Shown in pieces: positions 1-8,677 of a DNA stretch of 64,000 nt; positions within the stretch are counted from its first letter, which is position 1, and each line of letters begins with the position of its first letter. Under the pieces are notes generated by a model that saw only the letters and a list, made by a program, of their open reading frames with translations, did not search any database and was not told the DNA's origin. Position numbers and translations under genes: made by a program. This stretch comes from an uncultured Erythrobacter sp. (GTDB taxonomy: Bacteria; Pseudomonadota; Alphaproteobacteria; Sphingomonadales; Sphingomonadaceae), in assembly GCF_947492365.1 (NCBI RefSeq), contig NZ_CANLMB010000001.1, positions 992,001 to 1,056,000 of the forward strand, written 5' to 3'.

Positions 1-733
1 CGGGCGCTTTTGGCAGGATGGCGAGGAAGGCGACCTCATGCAGTTCCAGATCGCCGACATCCTTGTCGAAATAGGCGCGCGCGGCGGCTTGCACACCGAA
101 ACTGCGCCGGCCCAGCGGGATTTCATTGAGGTAAAGTTCGAGGATTTCCTCTTTGCTGAGCACCTGCTCGATCCGGCTGGCGAGGATCATTTCCTTCAGC
201 TTGCGCGTGACCGAGTACTCATCCCCCAGCAGCAACACCTTCGCGAGCTGCTGCGTGATGGTCGAGCCGCCCACGGCGCGCTCTCCCGAGCCATATTTGG
301 TCAGGTAATCGAACACCGCATTGGCTGTGCCGGTTACATCGACGCCGCCATGGCTGAAAAAGGTCTTGTCCTCCGCCGAGAGATAGGCGTTGACGAGCTG
401 ATCGGGGTAGTCGCCGAATTGCAGCTGGACCCGGCGCTCGCGGGCATAGGAGTGGACGATCTCGCCATCAATCCCGCGCACAACGGTGGGCAGCGGGGTT
501 TGGTAATCGACCAGCGAATCCGCCTCTGGCAAGTCGCTCGCTAGCCAGATCCAGATCGCGACCCACAACACTATGAACGCGATAAAGCCCGCCGCCAGCA
601 GCTTGAACAGCCAGCTGGCGCGCCATTTCTCGCGGAACCATTGCAGCGCGCCGCCAAAATCGCGGGCCGCGCGATAGCGGAAGTAGTCGAGCGCTGTCTG
701 GCTCTCGGCTTCGATTGTAGGGGTCTCGGTCAT
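1..733 (-). CDS. mrcA: Penicillin-binding protein 1A, N-terminal part (cut by window edge)
   Basis: The first 244 codons of a class A penicillin-binding protein, which polymerises lipid II and cross-links peptidoglycan in the periplasm. A cytoplasmic N-terminus is followed by one membrane anchor (about residues 42-65) and the start of a family 51 glycosyltransferase domain. That domain shows the catalytic-Glu motif EDKTFFSHGG (residues 121-130) and GGSTITQQLAK (155-165). The transpeptidase domain lies beyond base 1. The start is the ATG at 733-731. The gene lies 59 bases downstream of the amidase on the same strand, so the two probably form a cell-wall operon. Seen: motifs and truncation. Known family: PBP1A/GT51. 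Assignment to MrcA rather than another class A PBP is inferred. Confidence 0.9.
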   Translation of the reverse strand, partial: MTETPTIEAESQTALDYFRYRAARDFGGALQWFREKWRASWLFKLLAAGFIAFIVLWVAIWIWLASDLPEADSLVDYQTPLPTVVRGIDGEIVHSYARERRVQLQFGDYPDQLVNAYLSAEDKTFFSHGGVDVTGTANAVFDYLTKYGSGERAVGGSTITQQLAKVLLLGDEYSVTRKLKEMILASRIEQVLSKEEILELYLNEIPLGRRSFGVQAAARAYFDKDVGDLELHEVAFLAILPKAP

Positions 734-792
734 TACCTGAGCGATTTATCGCGGTTCGTGGGAGAATGCTAGCGGGCTTGCCGCAAACTCTA

Positions 793-1683
793 TCAAGGTT
801 CGGCGCGGCGCGCGAAATAGACCCGGATCGCCCGGGCAAGCACGGCTGCATATTCCGCGCGGCCTTCCTCGGTCATCAGCCGCGAACGGTCGGCATCATT
901 GGTGACAAAGCCGCTTTCGAACAGCACGCCGGGGACGTCAGGTGCGCGCAGCACCGCGAGTTCGGCTGATCGCCGCGGCTGCGGGTGGAAACGGATGCGC
1001 CCCTGCCCCTCGCGCGCAATCAGGGAGGCAAAATCGGTGGCGTCCTCCTGCGTGCGCTGCTGCGAGAGTTCGACAAGGATGTTGCTGACCTCCTCGCTTT
1101 GCCCTTCAATCGTGATCCCGTTGAGCCGGTCGGCGGCGTTCTCGCGCTCGGCAAAGCGCGCGGCGGCCTCGCTCGATGCTTCATTCGAGAGCGTGTAGAT
1201 GCTCGCCCCGCCGACATCGCGCCTATCACCGGCGGAATCGGCGTGGACCGAGAGGAACAGGTCCGCGCCGAGCTGCCGCGCGATCTGCGGACGGTCGGCC
1301 AGTACGATAATCCGGTCATCATCGCGGGTTAGCGCGACACGGATCCCGCCTTCCGCCAGCAACTCATCCCGCAGCGCCAGCGCAAGCGAGAGAACAATGT
1401 CTTTCTCAAGCACCTGCGCCCCGCCCTCTTCGCCCGCGACTGATCCCGGATCGCGCCCGCCATGGCCCGCATCAATCACCACCAGTGGCCGCGTCGGATC
1501 ATCCGGCCCTTCGATCTCGGGCAGGTCCAGCGGCGCATCTTGCGGGTCGAGCGCAAAGCGCAGCACGTAATCGCGCCCCCATTCGGGCACGGGTATCGTC
1601 ATCCCCAATGCCGCCGCCCCGCCCAGCAGCAAGGCAGGAACCGCGACAATCAGCAAGAGAAGCGAGCGCACACTCATAATCAT
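793..1683 (-). CDS. N-acetylmuramoyl-L-alanine amidase (Amidase_3)
   Basis: A 296-residue zinc amidase that cleaves the bond between MurNAc and the stem peptide during septum splitting or wall turnover. A short hydrophobic N-terminus (residues 5-25) is a signal peptide or anchor. The catalytic domain shows the family's zinc and catalytic residues: DAGHGGRDPG near residue 72, the Glu of LEKDIVL near 93, SVHADS near 145, and the Glu of FESGFVTN near 255. No AMIN targeting domain is evident, so it is shorter than E. coli AmiC. The start used is the first of two close ATGs (1683 or 1677); neither has a strong ribosome binding site. It is followed by the PBP1A gene, a pairing that fits a wall-remodelling operon. 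Confidence 0.9.
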   Translation of the reverse strand: MIMSVRSLLLLIVAVPALLLGGAAALGMTIPVPEWGRDYVLRFALDPQDAPLDLPEIEGPDDPTRPLVVIDAGHGGRDPGSVAGEEGGAQVLEKDIVLSLALALRDELLAEGGIRVALTRDDDRIIVLADRPQIARQLGADLFLSVHADSAGDRRDVGGASIYTLSNEASSEAAARFAERENAADRLNGITIEGQSEEVSNILVELSQQRTQEDATDFASLIAREGQGRIRFHPQPRRSAELAVLRAPDVPGVLFESGFVTNDADRSRLMTEEGRAEYAAVLARAIRVYFARRAEP

Positions 1684-2156
1684 GAATGCTTAGGATGTTG
1701 CGTAGTAAGAGCGCAATAGAGTTGCGGCGCGTAACCCACGGTGCTAGCGCTGAAAACAGGGACGGGGCGCGCAGTGATTTCATCACAGCAATGCTCACGC
1801 TTTCTGACAAACAGTCCGACCAACCCTATTTCATGCGGTCGGCGACACACAGGTTGATGCAGTGACGAGACGTTTCTCCTCGCAAGGACAATCCCCGCGC
1901 CATTCGCGCGGCGGCAACCTTGTCGAGGCCCACAACGGGTATTTCGCGGATACAATCCGCACGTCCATCACAGCAGACACGAATATTGCGCCCGCTTTAA
2001 CTGTGCCCCTGTTCACACAGACACACAAACAGGCGCGCGCTTTTGCAACTACCGGTCTCGCTCTCCGGCAGACCGATTACCCACACAATACACGCCCATC
2101 CCGCCGCCGCCTGGCTCTGCCACCGGCGCTGCGACGAGGCGTTTGGAGAATATTAC
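1684..2156. promoter_or_regulatory. Divergent amidase/rne intergenic region with rne leader hairpins
   Basis: A 473-base gap between divergent genes must hold promoters for both. In the rne half there are two compact GC-rich hairpins: arms 1895-1900/1906-1911 (CCGCGC/GCGCGG, 5-base loop) and arms 1946-1951/1955-1960 (GCGGAT/ATCCGC, 3-base loop). Neither is followed by a T-run, so they do not look like terminators. Long structured leaders are known for RNase E, whose mRNA is autoregulated in several bacteria; applying that here is inference. A GGAGA ribosome binding site lies at 2145-2149, ahead of the rne ATG at 2157. No convincing open reading frame was found in this stretch. Confidence 0.5.
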
Positions 2157-4835
2157 ATGGCAACGCGCATGCTAATCGATGCGCGCCACTCGGAAGAGAC
2201 CCGGGTGGCGGTACTCAAAGGAAACCGGATTGAAGAATTCGATTTCGAATCTGCTGAACACAAGCAGATCAAAGGCAACATCTATCTAGCGAAAGTCACG
2301 AGGGTCGAACCCTCCTTGCAGGCGGCCTTTGTCGACTTTGGCGGCAACCGTCATGGTTTCCTCGCCTTCAGCGAAATCCACCCTGACTATTACCAGATCC
2401 CGCAATCCGACCGCGAAGCGCTGTTGGCCGAAGAGGCCGAAGCTGCCGAGGAAGAAGCGCGCCTGCGCGCCGAGGAAGAGGAAGACGGCGTAACTCCCGG
2501 CGACGAATATGACGCCGATGAGGAAAGCTCCGAAGCGCTCGCCGAAGACCTCGCCGAAGACGGCCTCGAAGAAATCGATACGTCCGAAAAGGACAAGGTC
2601 GCCACCATCGAAGACGGCACATCGGATGACGATGATGACGATAGCGATGATGACGAAGATTCCGACGACGAATCCTCCGAAGAAAGCGACGAGAACGACG
2701 ATGATGGCGAGGATAAGTCTCGCCGTGGCCGCCGCGGTCGTGGTCGCCGACGTCAGGGCCGCCAAGGCAAGGGCGGAAAAGGCGGAAAAGGCCGCAGCCG
2801 CGCCAAGGAAGTCGACGAAGTGCGCGCCAAGCGTATGGCTCTGCGTCGCCGTTACAAAATCCAGGACGTTATCCAGCGCCGTCAGGTACTGCTCGTCCAG
2901 GTCGTGAAGGAAGAGCGCGGCAATAAGGGCGCTGCTCTCACCACCTATCTCAGCCTTGCAGGCCGTTACACCGTGCTGATGCCGAACAGCAGCCACGGCG
3001 GCGGGATCAGCCGCAAGATCAACTCCGGCTCTGACCGCAAGCGTTTGAAGCAGGTCGTCTCCGATCTCTCGCTGCCCAAGAGCATGGGCCTGATCGTCCG
3101 CACTGCAGGCATCAGCCGCACAAAGACCGAGATCAAACGCGATTTTGATTACCTCGCACGGCTGTGGGACGAGATCCGGCAGAAAACGCTGGCTTCGACC
3201 GCGCCTTCTTTGATCCATTCGGATAGCGATCTGATCAAACGTGCGATCCGCGACATCTATAACCGCGAGATCGAGGAAGTCGTTGTCGAAGGCGAAGAGG
3301 GCTACAAATCGGCCAAGGCCTTCATGAAGATGCTGATGCCCAGCCATGCGCGCCGGGTGAAAGCCTATTCGGACCCCGTTCCCCTGTTCCAGCGTTACGG
3401 CGCAGAGGATCAGCTGCGCGCGATGTATGATCCGATGGTCCAGCTCAAATCGGGCGGCTATCTGATCATCAACCCGACCGAGGCGCTGGTGTCGATCGAC
3501 ATCAACTCAGGCCGCTCGACCAAAGAGCACGGGATCGAACAGACCGCGCTGCACACCAACCTCGAAGCTGCGCGCGAGATCGCCCGCCAACTGCGCCTGC
3601 GCGATATGGCTGGCCTCGTCGTGATCGACTTCATCGACATGGAATACAATTCCAACGTCCGCAAAGTCGAAAAGGCGATGAAGGACGCGCTCAAGAACGA
3701 CCGCGCGCGCATTCAGGTGGGACGCATTTCGGGCTTTGGCCTGATGGAAATGAGCCGCCAGCGCCTGCGCACCGGCGTGCTCGAAGCGACAACGCGCGAA
3801 TGCCCGCATTGCGACGGTTCGGGCCTTGTCCGCACCGCTTCGTCGGCGGGTCTGTCGGCGCTTCGCCTGATCGAAGACGAAGCTGCCAAGGGCCGCGGCA
3901 CGATTATCAAGCTTGCCGCCAGCACCGAAGCTGCGATCTACATGCTCAACGAAAAACGCGGCGAGCTGGTCGAGATCGAGCAGCGCTATGGCGTCACCGT
4001 CGAAGTCGCGCCCGAGGGTGAGGATGAAGGCGCGAAGATGAGCGTATCGAGCGCGGGCCCTCGCCCGACCGAAGCGCCCAAATTCGAACCGATCGTCGAT
4101 GATGACGACGATGATGACGACATCCCAGAAGAGGATTTCGGCCCCGAAAACGACGGGGACGACGATGACGACGGCAACAAGAAAAAGAAACGCCGCCGCC
4201 GCCGTGGTGGCAGAGGCCGCAACAAGAAGCGCTCTGAAGACGGCAGCGATGGTGAAGAGGCCGGTGAAGGCGACGAGTCGGAAGACGGCGAAAGCTCCGA
4301 AAACGGAGATGACGGCGCCAACGACAACGAAGACAAGCCCAAGCGCCGCCGCCGCCGTGGTGGCCGTGGTCGCCGCAAGAAGCAGGAAGGCACTGATGAG
4401 GCTTCGCAAGAAGGTTCAGAGGAAGCACCTGCCGAAGAGGCCCCCGCTGATGAGCCAGTTGCTGAAGTAGCTACGCCTGAGGAAGCCCCTACGGAAGAAG
4501 CCCCTGCTGAAGAGAAGCCCAAGCGCAAGCGGGCTCCTCGCAAGAAAAAGGTGGAGGCGCCTGTTGAGGAAGCTCCTGTAGAGGAAGCTCCCGCAACCGA
4601 GGCTCCTGCCGAAGAAGCTGCGCCGGAAGAAAAGCCCAAGCGCAAGCGGGCTCCGCGCAAGAAGAAGGCAGAAACCGAAGAAGCCGCTCCCAAGGCAGCA
4701 AAAGCCAAAGCGGCAGATGCTGGCGAAAGCGCGGACGGCGATGCCGGTGAAGCGCCTGCCGCTGAGAGCGACGAAGGCGGAGCCGATAGCGGCGGCCGCA
4801 AACGTGGCTGGTGGCAACGCACCTTCGGCGAGTAA
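2157..4835 (+). CDS. rne: Ribonuclease E
   Basis: An 892-residue endoribonuclease, the core of the RNA degradosome and involved in rRNA/tRNA maturation. The start is the ATG at 2157, which has a good GGAGA site and begins the conserved MATRMLIDARHSEETR; an in-frame extension to 2043 has no support. The S1 domain begins near residue 38 and is interrupted at about 85-228 by an acidic then Arg/Gly-rich insert, as in alphaproteobacterial RNase E. The metal-binding Asp motifs SIDINSG (about 447) and VIDFIDM (about 490) and the zinc-link CPHCDGSG (about 548) are present. The C-terminal third alternates acidic runs with Arg-rich blocks, expected to be disordered and RNA- or partner-binding. It contains two near-identical copies of EEKPKRKRAPRKKK. 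Confidence 0.97.
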   Translation: MATRMLIDARHSEETRVAVLKGNRIEEFDFESAEHKQIKGNIYLAKVTRVEPSLQAAFVDFGGNRHGFLAFSEIHPDYYQIPQSDREALLAEEAEAAEEEARLRAEEEEDGVTPGDEYDADEESSEALAEDLAEDGLEEIDTSEKDKVATIEDGTSDDDDDDSDDDEDSDDESSEESDENDDDGEDKSRRGRRGRGRRRQGRQGKGGKGGKGRSRAKEVDEVRAKRMALRRRYKIQDVIQRRQVLLVQVVKEERGNKGAALTTYLSLAGRYTVLMPNSSHGGGISRKINSGSDRKRLKQVVSDLSLPKSMGLIVRTAGISRTKTEIKRDFDYLARLWDEIRQKTLASTAPSLIHSDSDLIKRAIRDIYNREIEEVVVEGEEGYKSAKAFMKMLMPSHARRVKAYSDPVPLFQRYGAEDQLRAMYDPMVQLKSGGYLIINPTEALVSIDINSGRSTKEHGIEQTALHTNLEAAREIARQLRLRDMAGLVVIDFIDMEYNSNVRKVEKAMKDALKNDRARIQVGRISGFGLMEMSRQRLRTGVLEATTRECPHCDGSGLVRTASSAGLSALRLIEDEAAKGRGTIIKLAASTEAAIYMLNEKRGELVEIEQRYGVTVEVAPEGEDEGAKMSVSSAGPRPTEAPKFEPIVDDDDDDDDIPEEDFGPENDGDDDDDGNKKKKRRRRRGGRGRNKKRSEDGSDGEEAGEGDESEDGESSENGDDGANDNEDKPKRRRRRGGRGRRKKQEGTDEASQEGSEEAPAEEAPADEPVAEVATPEEAPTEEAPAEEKPKRKRAPRKKKVEAPVEEAPVEEAPATEAPAEEAAPEEKPKRKRAPRKKKAETEEAAPKAAKAKAADAGESADGDAGEAPAAESDEGGADSGGRKRGWWQRTFGE
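4509..4667 (+). repeat. Duplicated basic-motif repeat inside rne
   Basis: Two 42-base direct repeats lie in frame at 4509-4550 and 4626-4667, 117 bases apart start to start. They encode the same 14-residue motif EEKPKRKRAPRKKK and differ at only a few third-codon positions. Pro/Glu/Ala-rich spacers separate them. The pattern suggests internal duplication in the disordered RNase E tail; copy number may vary between strains. Confidence 0.85.
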
Positions 4836-4852
4836 ACCTAGCCTACATTCAT

Positions 4853-4889
4853 AGAAAAAGGGCCGGCACCAAGTGTCGGCCCTTTTTCT
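4853..4889. terminator. Strong bidirectional rho-independent terminator
   Basis: A 17-base-pair stem (4853-4869 with 4873-4889) with a 3-base loop and one G-U pair. The stem is A-rich at its left base and T-rich at its right base, so each strand ends in a T-run. It lies 18 bases after the rne stop and between convergent genes, so it can stop transcripts from both rne and the methyltransferase gene. Confidence 0.93.
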
Positions 4890-4942
4890 ATGCGCAGATC
4901 AAATGCCCGATGCCTAAACCCCGAGGCCTAAATACCCGGCCC

Positions 4943-5578
4943 CTAAATACCCGGTCGCCGAGCGACGCCCCATTCGTTCCACATCGCGAATTTCGGGGTC
5001 TTAGGCATATAGCCCTGCCCCAGCGGTTCGACTTCAAACCCGGCCCCGCGAAAGGCTGAACCGATCGGACGGGTCAGATGGCAGCCGCCAGCAAGCCGTT
5101 TCCACACGGGCTCGATCCGGTCCTGCCACTTGGCGACATTTGCATCGGGCGCCCGGCCATGTTCGAGGAACAGTGCCTGACCGCCCGGACGTAGCACGCG
5201 CAGCATTTCGGACAGAACGCGCTCGGGCTCTTGCACCGAACACAGGGTGAAAGTGCAGACCACGGTGTCGAATGACCGGCTCGAAAAGGGGATGTCCTCC
5301 CCCACGCCCTGACGGATATCTGCTGCCCAGCCCTTGGCCTTGGCTTCTTCGCGCGTATTCTCAAGCAGACCTTCATGCGGGTCGATCCCGGCATAGGACT
5401 TGATCGCATCGGCCTTATAGAATTGCTGGTTAATCCCGCCGCCGCAGCCCAGTTCGAACACATCGCCCTTTGCCAGCGGCACCACCATTGAGCGGCGCTT
5501 GAGCACCTGTCCGGTGCCGCACGCACAGCGGATAAGGCGCGGCATTATATGCGCATCATACCAGTCCCCGACACCCAT
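4943..5578 (-). CDS. Class I SAM-dependent methyltransferase
   Basis: A 211-residue Rossmann-fold methyltransferase of the Methyltransf_11 type. The SAM-binding motif I is VFELGCGGG (residues 40-48), followed by the acidic GID near residue 70, and a post-motif LRPGGQALFLEHGR near 130-145. The start is the ATG at 5578, preceded by GGGAGGA on the minus strand; an ATG 21 bases upstream lacks this site. The overall layout resembles UbiE-like and METTL7-like small-molecule or lipid methyltransferases, but the substrate cannot be read from sequence. It is divergent from the ATP-grasp gene across a palindrome-bearing spacer. Confidence 0.85.
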   Translation of the reverse strand: MGVGDWYDAHIMPRLIRCACGTGQVLKRRSMVVPLAKGDVFELGCGGGINQQFYKADAIKSYAGIDPHEGLLENTREEAKAKGWAADIRQGVGEDIPFSSRSFDTVVCTFTLCSVQEPERVLSEMLRVLRPGGQALFLEHGRAPDANVAKWQDRIEPVWKRLAGGCHLTRPIGSAFRGAGFEVEPLGQGYMPKTPKFAMWNEWGVARRPGI

Positions 5579-5650
5579 TGCGCGTCCTCCCTCAAACACG
5601 TGCCTGCGCTGCCCGAACGATAGTCTCCCCCAATCGGCTGAAATTGCAAG

Positions 5651-5674
5651 TTTTTCCTAATCATTAGGGAAAAA
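5651..5674. promoter_or_regulatory. Palindrome in divergent promoter region (candidate operator)
   Basis: A perfect CCTAAT-C-ATTAGG palindrome (5656-5668) is flanked by TTTTT on the left and, after one extra G, AAAAA on the right. It sits in the 180-base spacer between the divergent methyltransferase and ATP-grasp genes. Symmetry with AT flanks and no following T-run alone suggests a dimeric regulator's operator rather than a terminator. The regulator is unknown. Confidence 0.45.
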
Positions 5675-5758
5675 GGATTTGACTAGCACTGCCTTGTGCA
5701 AGCAGCTAAGCGCGCGCTGAAAAGCAATGCCCGTCCATAGCAAGGCCCGCATCACATT

Positions 5759-6775
5759 ATGACCGACCAGCTCACACCTTTGCGTATCTCAGACGAAGAC
5801 AAGGCGCGCATCCGCCTGCTCTTCATGGCCAAACACGCGAAATGGGGCGGCGGGATGCACCCTGAGGATGGCAATCACGCGATCTATCACCACGAGGTGC
5901 GCCAGACGCTTGAAGGACTAGGCCTCAATCTGACGCTCGGTGACAGCTACGACATTCTCTACCAGCGGCCCGAGGTCGATTTTGTCTTTCCGCTGCTCAA
6001 TCGCGGCGGTTTTGTGAACAGCGAGATGACCATTCCGGTCCTGTGCAACATGCACCGCATTCCCTATCTGGGCGCGATGCCGTTCCTGCGCGGTCTGGGC
6101 GATGATAAATCTGTCAGCAAGCTGGTCGCGCGCCATGCCGGTGTGCCGACGGCGGACTGGTACTGCTATCGCCGCGGCGCTCCGGTCGAGGAAGCGAACC
6201 TGCCCGCCAGTCCCGATGGCCGCTGGGTGATAAAGCCCAACGCATCCTCCGCCAGTTGGGGCATTTCGGATGCGTTCGAGTTTGCCGGTGTCGCCAATGC
6301 GGTCGCCAATATTCACGGGCAAGGCCACGATGCGATCGTAGAGCCCTATCTTGATGGCTATGACATCCAATGCGCCTTCATCACCATGCATGACGAGGCC
6401 GTCGCGCTGCCAATGCTTTGGTACGAGCGCGAGGACACGCAGCGCCTGTGGACCTATTATGAGAAACGCGATCTGGTCCAGAACACCGAAAAGGCCGCGT
6501 TGAAGGCGTTTGACCACGCAGAATTTGCGCCCAAAATCTACGAATATGCGAAGAAATATGCGCGCGAATTCCTGTCGTTCGACTATGGCCGGATCGAGTT
6601 CCGGCTCGATCTCAACACCGGCGATATCAACTTCATCGAGATCAATCTGAACTGCAATCTGTGGTCGGAAAAGGTCATGGCAAAGGCAGCCGCGCGCGCC
6701 GGTTTCAGCCATGCAGACCTGCTCGAGACGCTGCTGGCGGAAAGCTGGCGGCGCAACGGCCTGATCGCGCTTTAA
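5759..6775 (+). CDS. ATP-grasp protein, D-alanine--D-alanine ligase-like
   Basis: A 338-residue ATP-grasp enzyme. These enzymes form amide bonds through an acyl-phosphate. The ATP-binding loop WVIKPNASSASWGIS lies near residue 160, and the metal-binding segment FIEINLNCN near residue 285 corresponds to the EIN motif of D-Ala-D-Ala ligases. The N-terminal part (FVFPLLNRGGFVNSEM, LGAMPF) also resembles Ddl. The N-terminal serine/histidine region differs from canonical Ddl, and the gene is not in a mur/fts cluster, so it is probably a paralogue with a different substrate rather than the essential ligase. Its 3' end converges with the CapA gene, 12 bases away. Confidence 0.75.
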   Translation: MTDQLTPLRISDEDKARIRLLFMAKHAKWGGGMHPEDGNHAIYHHEVRQTLEGLGLNLTLGDSYDILYQRPEVDFVFPLLNRGGFVNSEMTIPVLCNMHRIPYLGAMPFLRGLGDDKSVSKLVARHAGVPTADWYCYRRGAPVEEANLPASPDGRWVIKPNASSASWGISDAFEFAGVANAVANIHGQGHDAIVEPYLDGYDIQCAFITMHDEAVALPMLWYEREDTQRLWTYYEKRDLVQNTEKAALKAFDHAEFAPKIYEYAKKYAREFLSFDYGRIEFRLDLNTGDINFIEINLNCNLWSEKVMAKAAARAGFSHADLLETLLAESWRRNGLIAL

Positions 6776-6787
6776 TCGTGCGCTGAC

Positions 6788-8677
6788 CTAGCGCGTGGCG
6801 ACGACGACTTTCAGATCATCGAGTGCGATGGGTGATCCTGCCAGCGCGCCGCCATTCTGGGCTGACAGATAGAGGATCGGCCTGAATGGGCGCGGTGTCT
6901 CGCCTTCGCTGAGGTCAAAGCTCAGCTCAAACTCTGCCCAGCCCTCACTCTCCTCGACTGGCTGGCTTGCACGCATGAACACGGGCGCGGTTTCCAGCGC
7001 TTCAAAGCGGCCCACGCCAGCGGGCCGTTCCTGATTTGCAACGCTCACTGTGAGCGATTGGGCTGCTCTGATCCTGCCCGATATCGTCACGCGGTTGCCG
7101 GGGGCCACCCGGAAGAATGTCGAAGGCGTGATCGACACCTGCCCCGCCTCGCCATCGGCAACAAGCTGCAAGGCATGGCCGCGCGGCCCATCAAACACGT
7201 GTTCCCAATCCGCGCCATAGACCTTGAGCGAGCGGTCAATCGCGGTGCCGAAAACGGCATTTTCAAAGTCACCGCCTCGCAGCAATTCGCGCGTCGTATT
7301 TCCGCCAGCGGGCGACTCCACAGCGCCCGCAGCCTCGCTCATCGCGGGAAGGATCAGGCCGTGCCCGCCATTGCGCGAAACCACGGTGCCACGCTGGGCA
7401 GAGAGCCGCACGATCCGCTCCAGCACGGCTTCGCGCATCGACCCCACTGCCGGGACGGGCCGGTAATCGAGGACGCGGATTGGGATCAACTCGGCGCGGA
7501 TGACCCGCCCTTCCTCCATCCATGCCTTCAACACAAAGCTGCCATGCGTTTCGAGAAAATACTGATCGAACAGAAAGTTACCGGTCGAATAGGCGATCAA
7601 CGCGCCGCCATACAATTCCACCCCGTGAGCGACATGCGGATGATGCGATGCGACCAAGACCGCACCGTTGTCGACCGCCAGCCTCATCCGCCGCTCGCTC
7701 ACCTCGGTGGGATTGTCGCTATATTCGCGGCTGCCGTGATATTGCACGATCACCTCGCGCCCGAGCGTCGCTTCACGCGCAACCGAAGCCTCGATATTCG
7801 CATCGCTGCCATAGGCCGCCCCGCCCTTGTCACTCTCGGCAATCTGGTTGGGCTCCACCCTGCCCCGCCAACCGACATAACCGAGCAGCGACAGATTCTG
7901 ACCGCCGACGTTGAGGCGCGAAGCGCGCAAAGCTTCCTCTTCGTTCGCGCCGGCACCGGACCATTCCAGCCCCGCCGCTTCGACAGCCTCGATCGTCGTA
8001 TCCAGCCCTTCCTGCAAATAGTCATAGCTGTGATTGTTGCCGAGCGAGACGTGATTGAAACCGACCTGCGCGAGCGCCTCTGCCAGTTCGGGCGGAGCGT
8101 AAAAGATGACGCTCTTGGGCGCGGCCTGCTCGGGATCGTCCTGCGACAAAACGATTTCGAGATTGACCGAGGCCAAGTCGGCACTCTCGATATAGGGCCG
8201 CATCGGCTCAAGCAGTTCGAGTAGATCGGGCAGAGGATCGGACCGGTCGACCAGCACGCGCTCCCCCCAGATCGGATCGCTGTAACGGCGGCCCGCCATC
8301 GCGTCTCCGGCAAACAGCAATTCGGTGCGGCCTTCCTTGCGTGCGACCACTCCGATTGATGGAAGTTCCAGACAGCTGCACTGGGCCGAATAGAGTTCTG
8401 CAATCCCGAAAGTCTGGATCGATGTGAAGATCGACTGACCGTGGATTGTCACCCGGTAATAGGGCGCGACCGGCAGGCTGGCAGAGTAGCGGCCATCGCC
8501 GTCCAGCTCAGCCGCTTCACCATTGATAGCAACTGAAATGCCTTCGAGACCGGTATCATCGAAAGACGTGTCGATTGATCCCCGCGCCTGAATGGGGCCG
8601 TCTGGCTGCTGCGCAGATGCTGACGCCGCGCAGGTGACAATCAGGGCGGCTAACATTGCCGGTATCAGGTGTTTCAA
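6788..8677 (-). CDS. Secreted CapA-family (PgsA-like) metallophosphatase with beta-sandwich ends
   Basis: A 629-residue protein starting at a TTG (8677) that gives a clean signal peptide (residues 1-23, cut after ASASA); an AAGG site precedes it. An upstream in-frame start would bury the signal peptide. Residues about 25-105 look like a carboxypeptidase-regulatory/transthyretin-like sandwich. The central CapA domain shows LLFAGDAMAGRR, SVNLEIVL, LGNNHSYD, ASHHPHVAHG and STGNFLFDQ, the metal-binding pattern of calcineurin-like phosphatases in poly-gamma-glutamate capsule proteins. The last 170 residues resemble a CBM4/9-type carbohydrate-binding sandwich. Role: periplasmic or surface polymer processing is plausible; the substrate is unknown. 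Confidence 0.8.
   Translation of the reverse strand: MKHLIPAMLAALIVTCAASASAQQPDGPIQARGSIDTSFDDTGLEGISVAINGEAAELDGDGRYSASLPVAPYYRVTIHGQSIFTSIQTFGIAELYSAQCSCLELPSIGVVARKEGRTELLFAGDAMAGRRYSDPIWGERVLVDRSDPLPDLLELLEPMRPYIESADLASVNLEIVLSQDDPEQAAPKSVIFYAPPELAEALAQVGFNHVSLGNNHSYDYLQEGLDTTIEAVEAAGLEWSGAGANEEEALRASRLNVGGQNLSLLGYVGWRGRVEPNQIAESDKGGAAYGSDANIEASVAREATLGREVIVQYHGSREYSDNPTEVSERRMRLAVDNGAVLVASHHPHVAHGVELYGGALIAYSTGNFLFDQYFLETHGSFVLKAWMEEGRVIRAELIPIRVLDYRPVPAVGSMREAVLERIVRLSAQRGTVVSRNGGHGLILPAMSEAAGAVESPAGGNTTRELLRGGDFENAVFGTAIDRSLKVYGADWEHVFDGPRGHALQLVADGEAGQVSITPSTFFRVAPGNRVTISGRIRAAQSLTVSVANQERPAGVGRFEALETAPVFMRASQPVEESEGWAEFELSFDLSEGETPRPFRPILYLSAQNGGALAGSPIALDDLKVVVATR

Noticed and set aside
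38-544. 168-codon plus-strand open frame at the window start
   Set aside because: It is antisense to the PBP1A coding sequence, which shows clear GT51 motifs.
2286-3347. 353-codon minus-strand open frame inside rne
   Set aside because: Low-complexity mirror image of the charged RNase E insert with no start signal.
4100-4800. Tandem-looking repeats suggesting a CRISPR or satellite
   Set aside because: They are codon-level low-complexity repeats of the RNase E tail, kept in frame, with no spacer structure.
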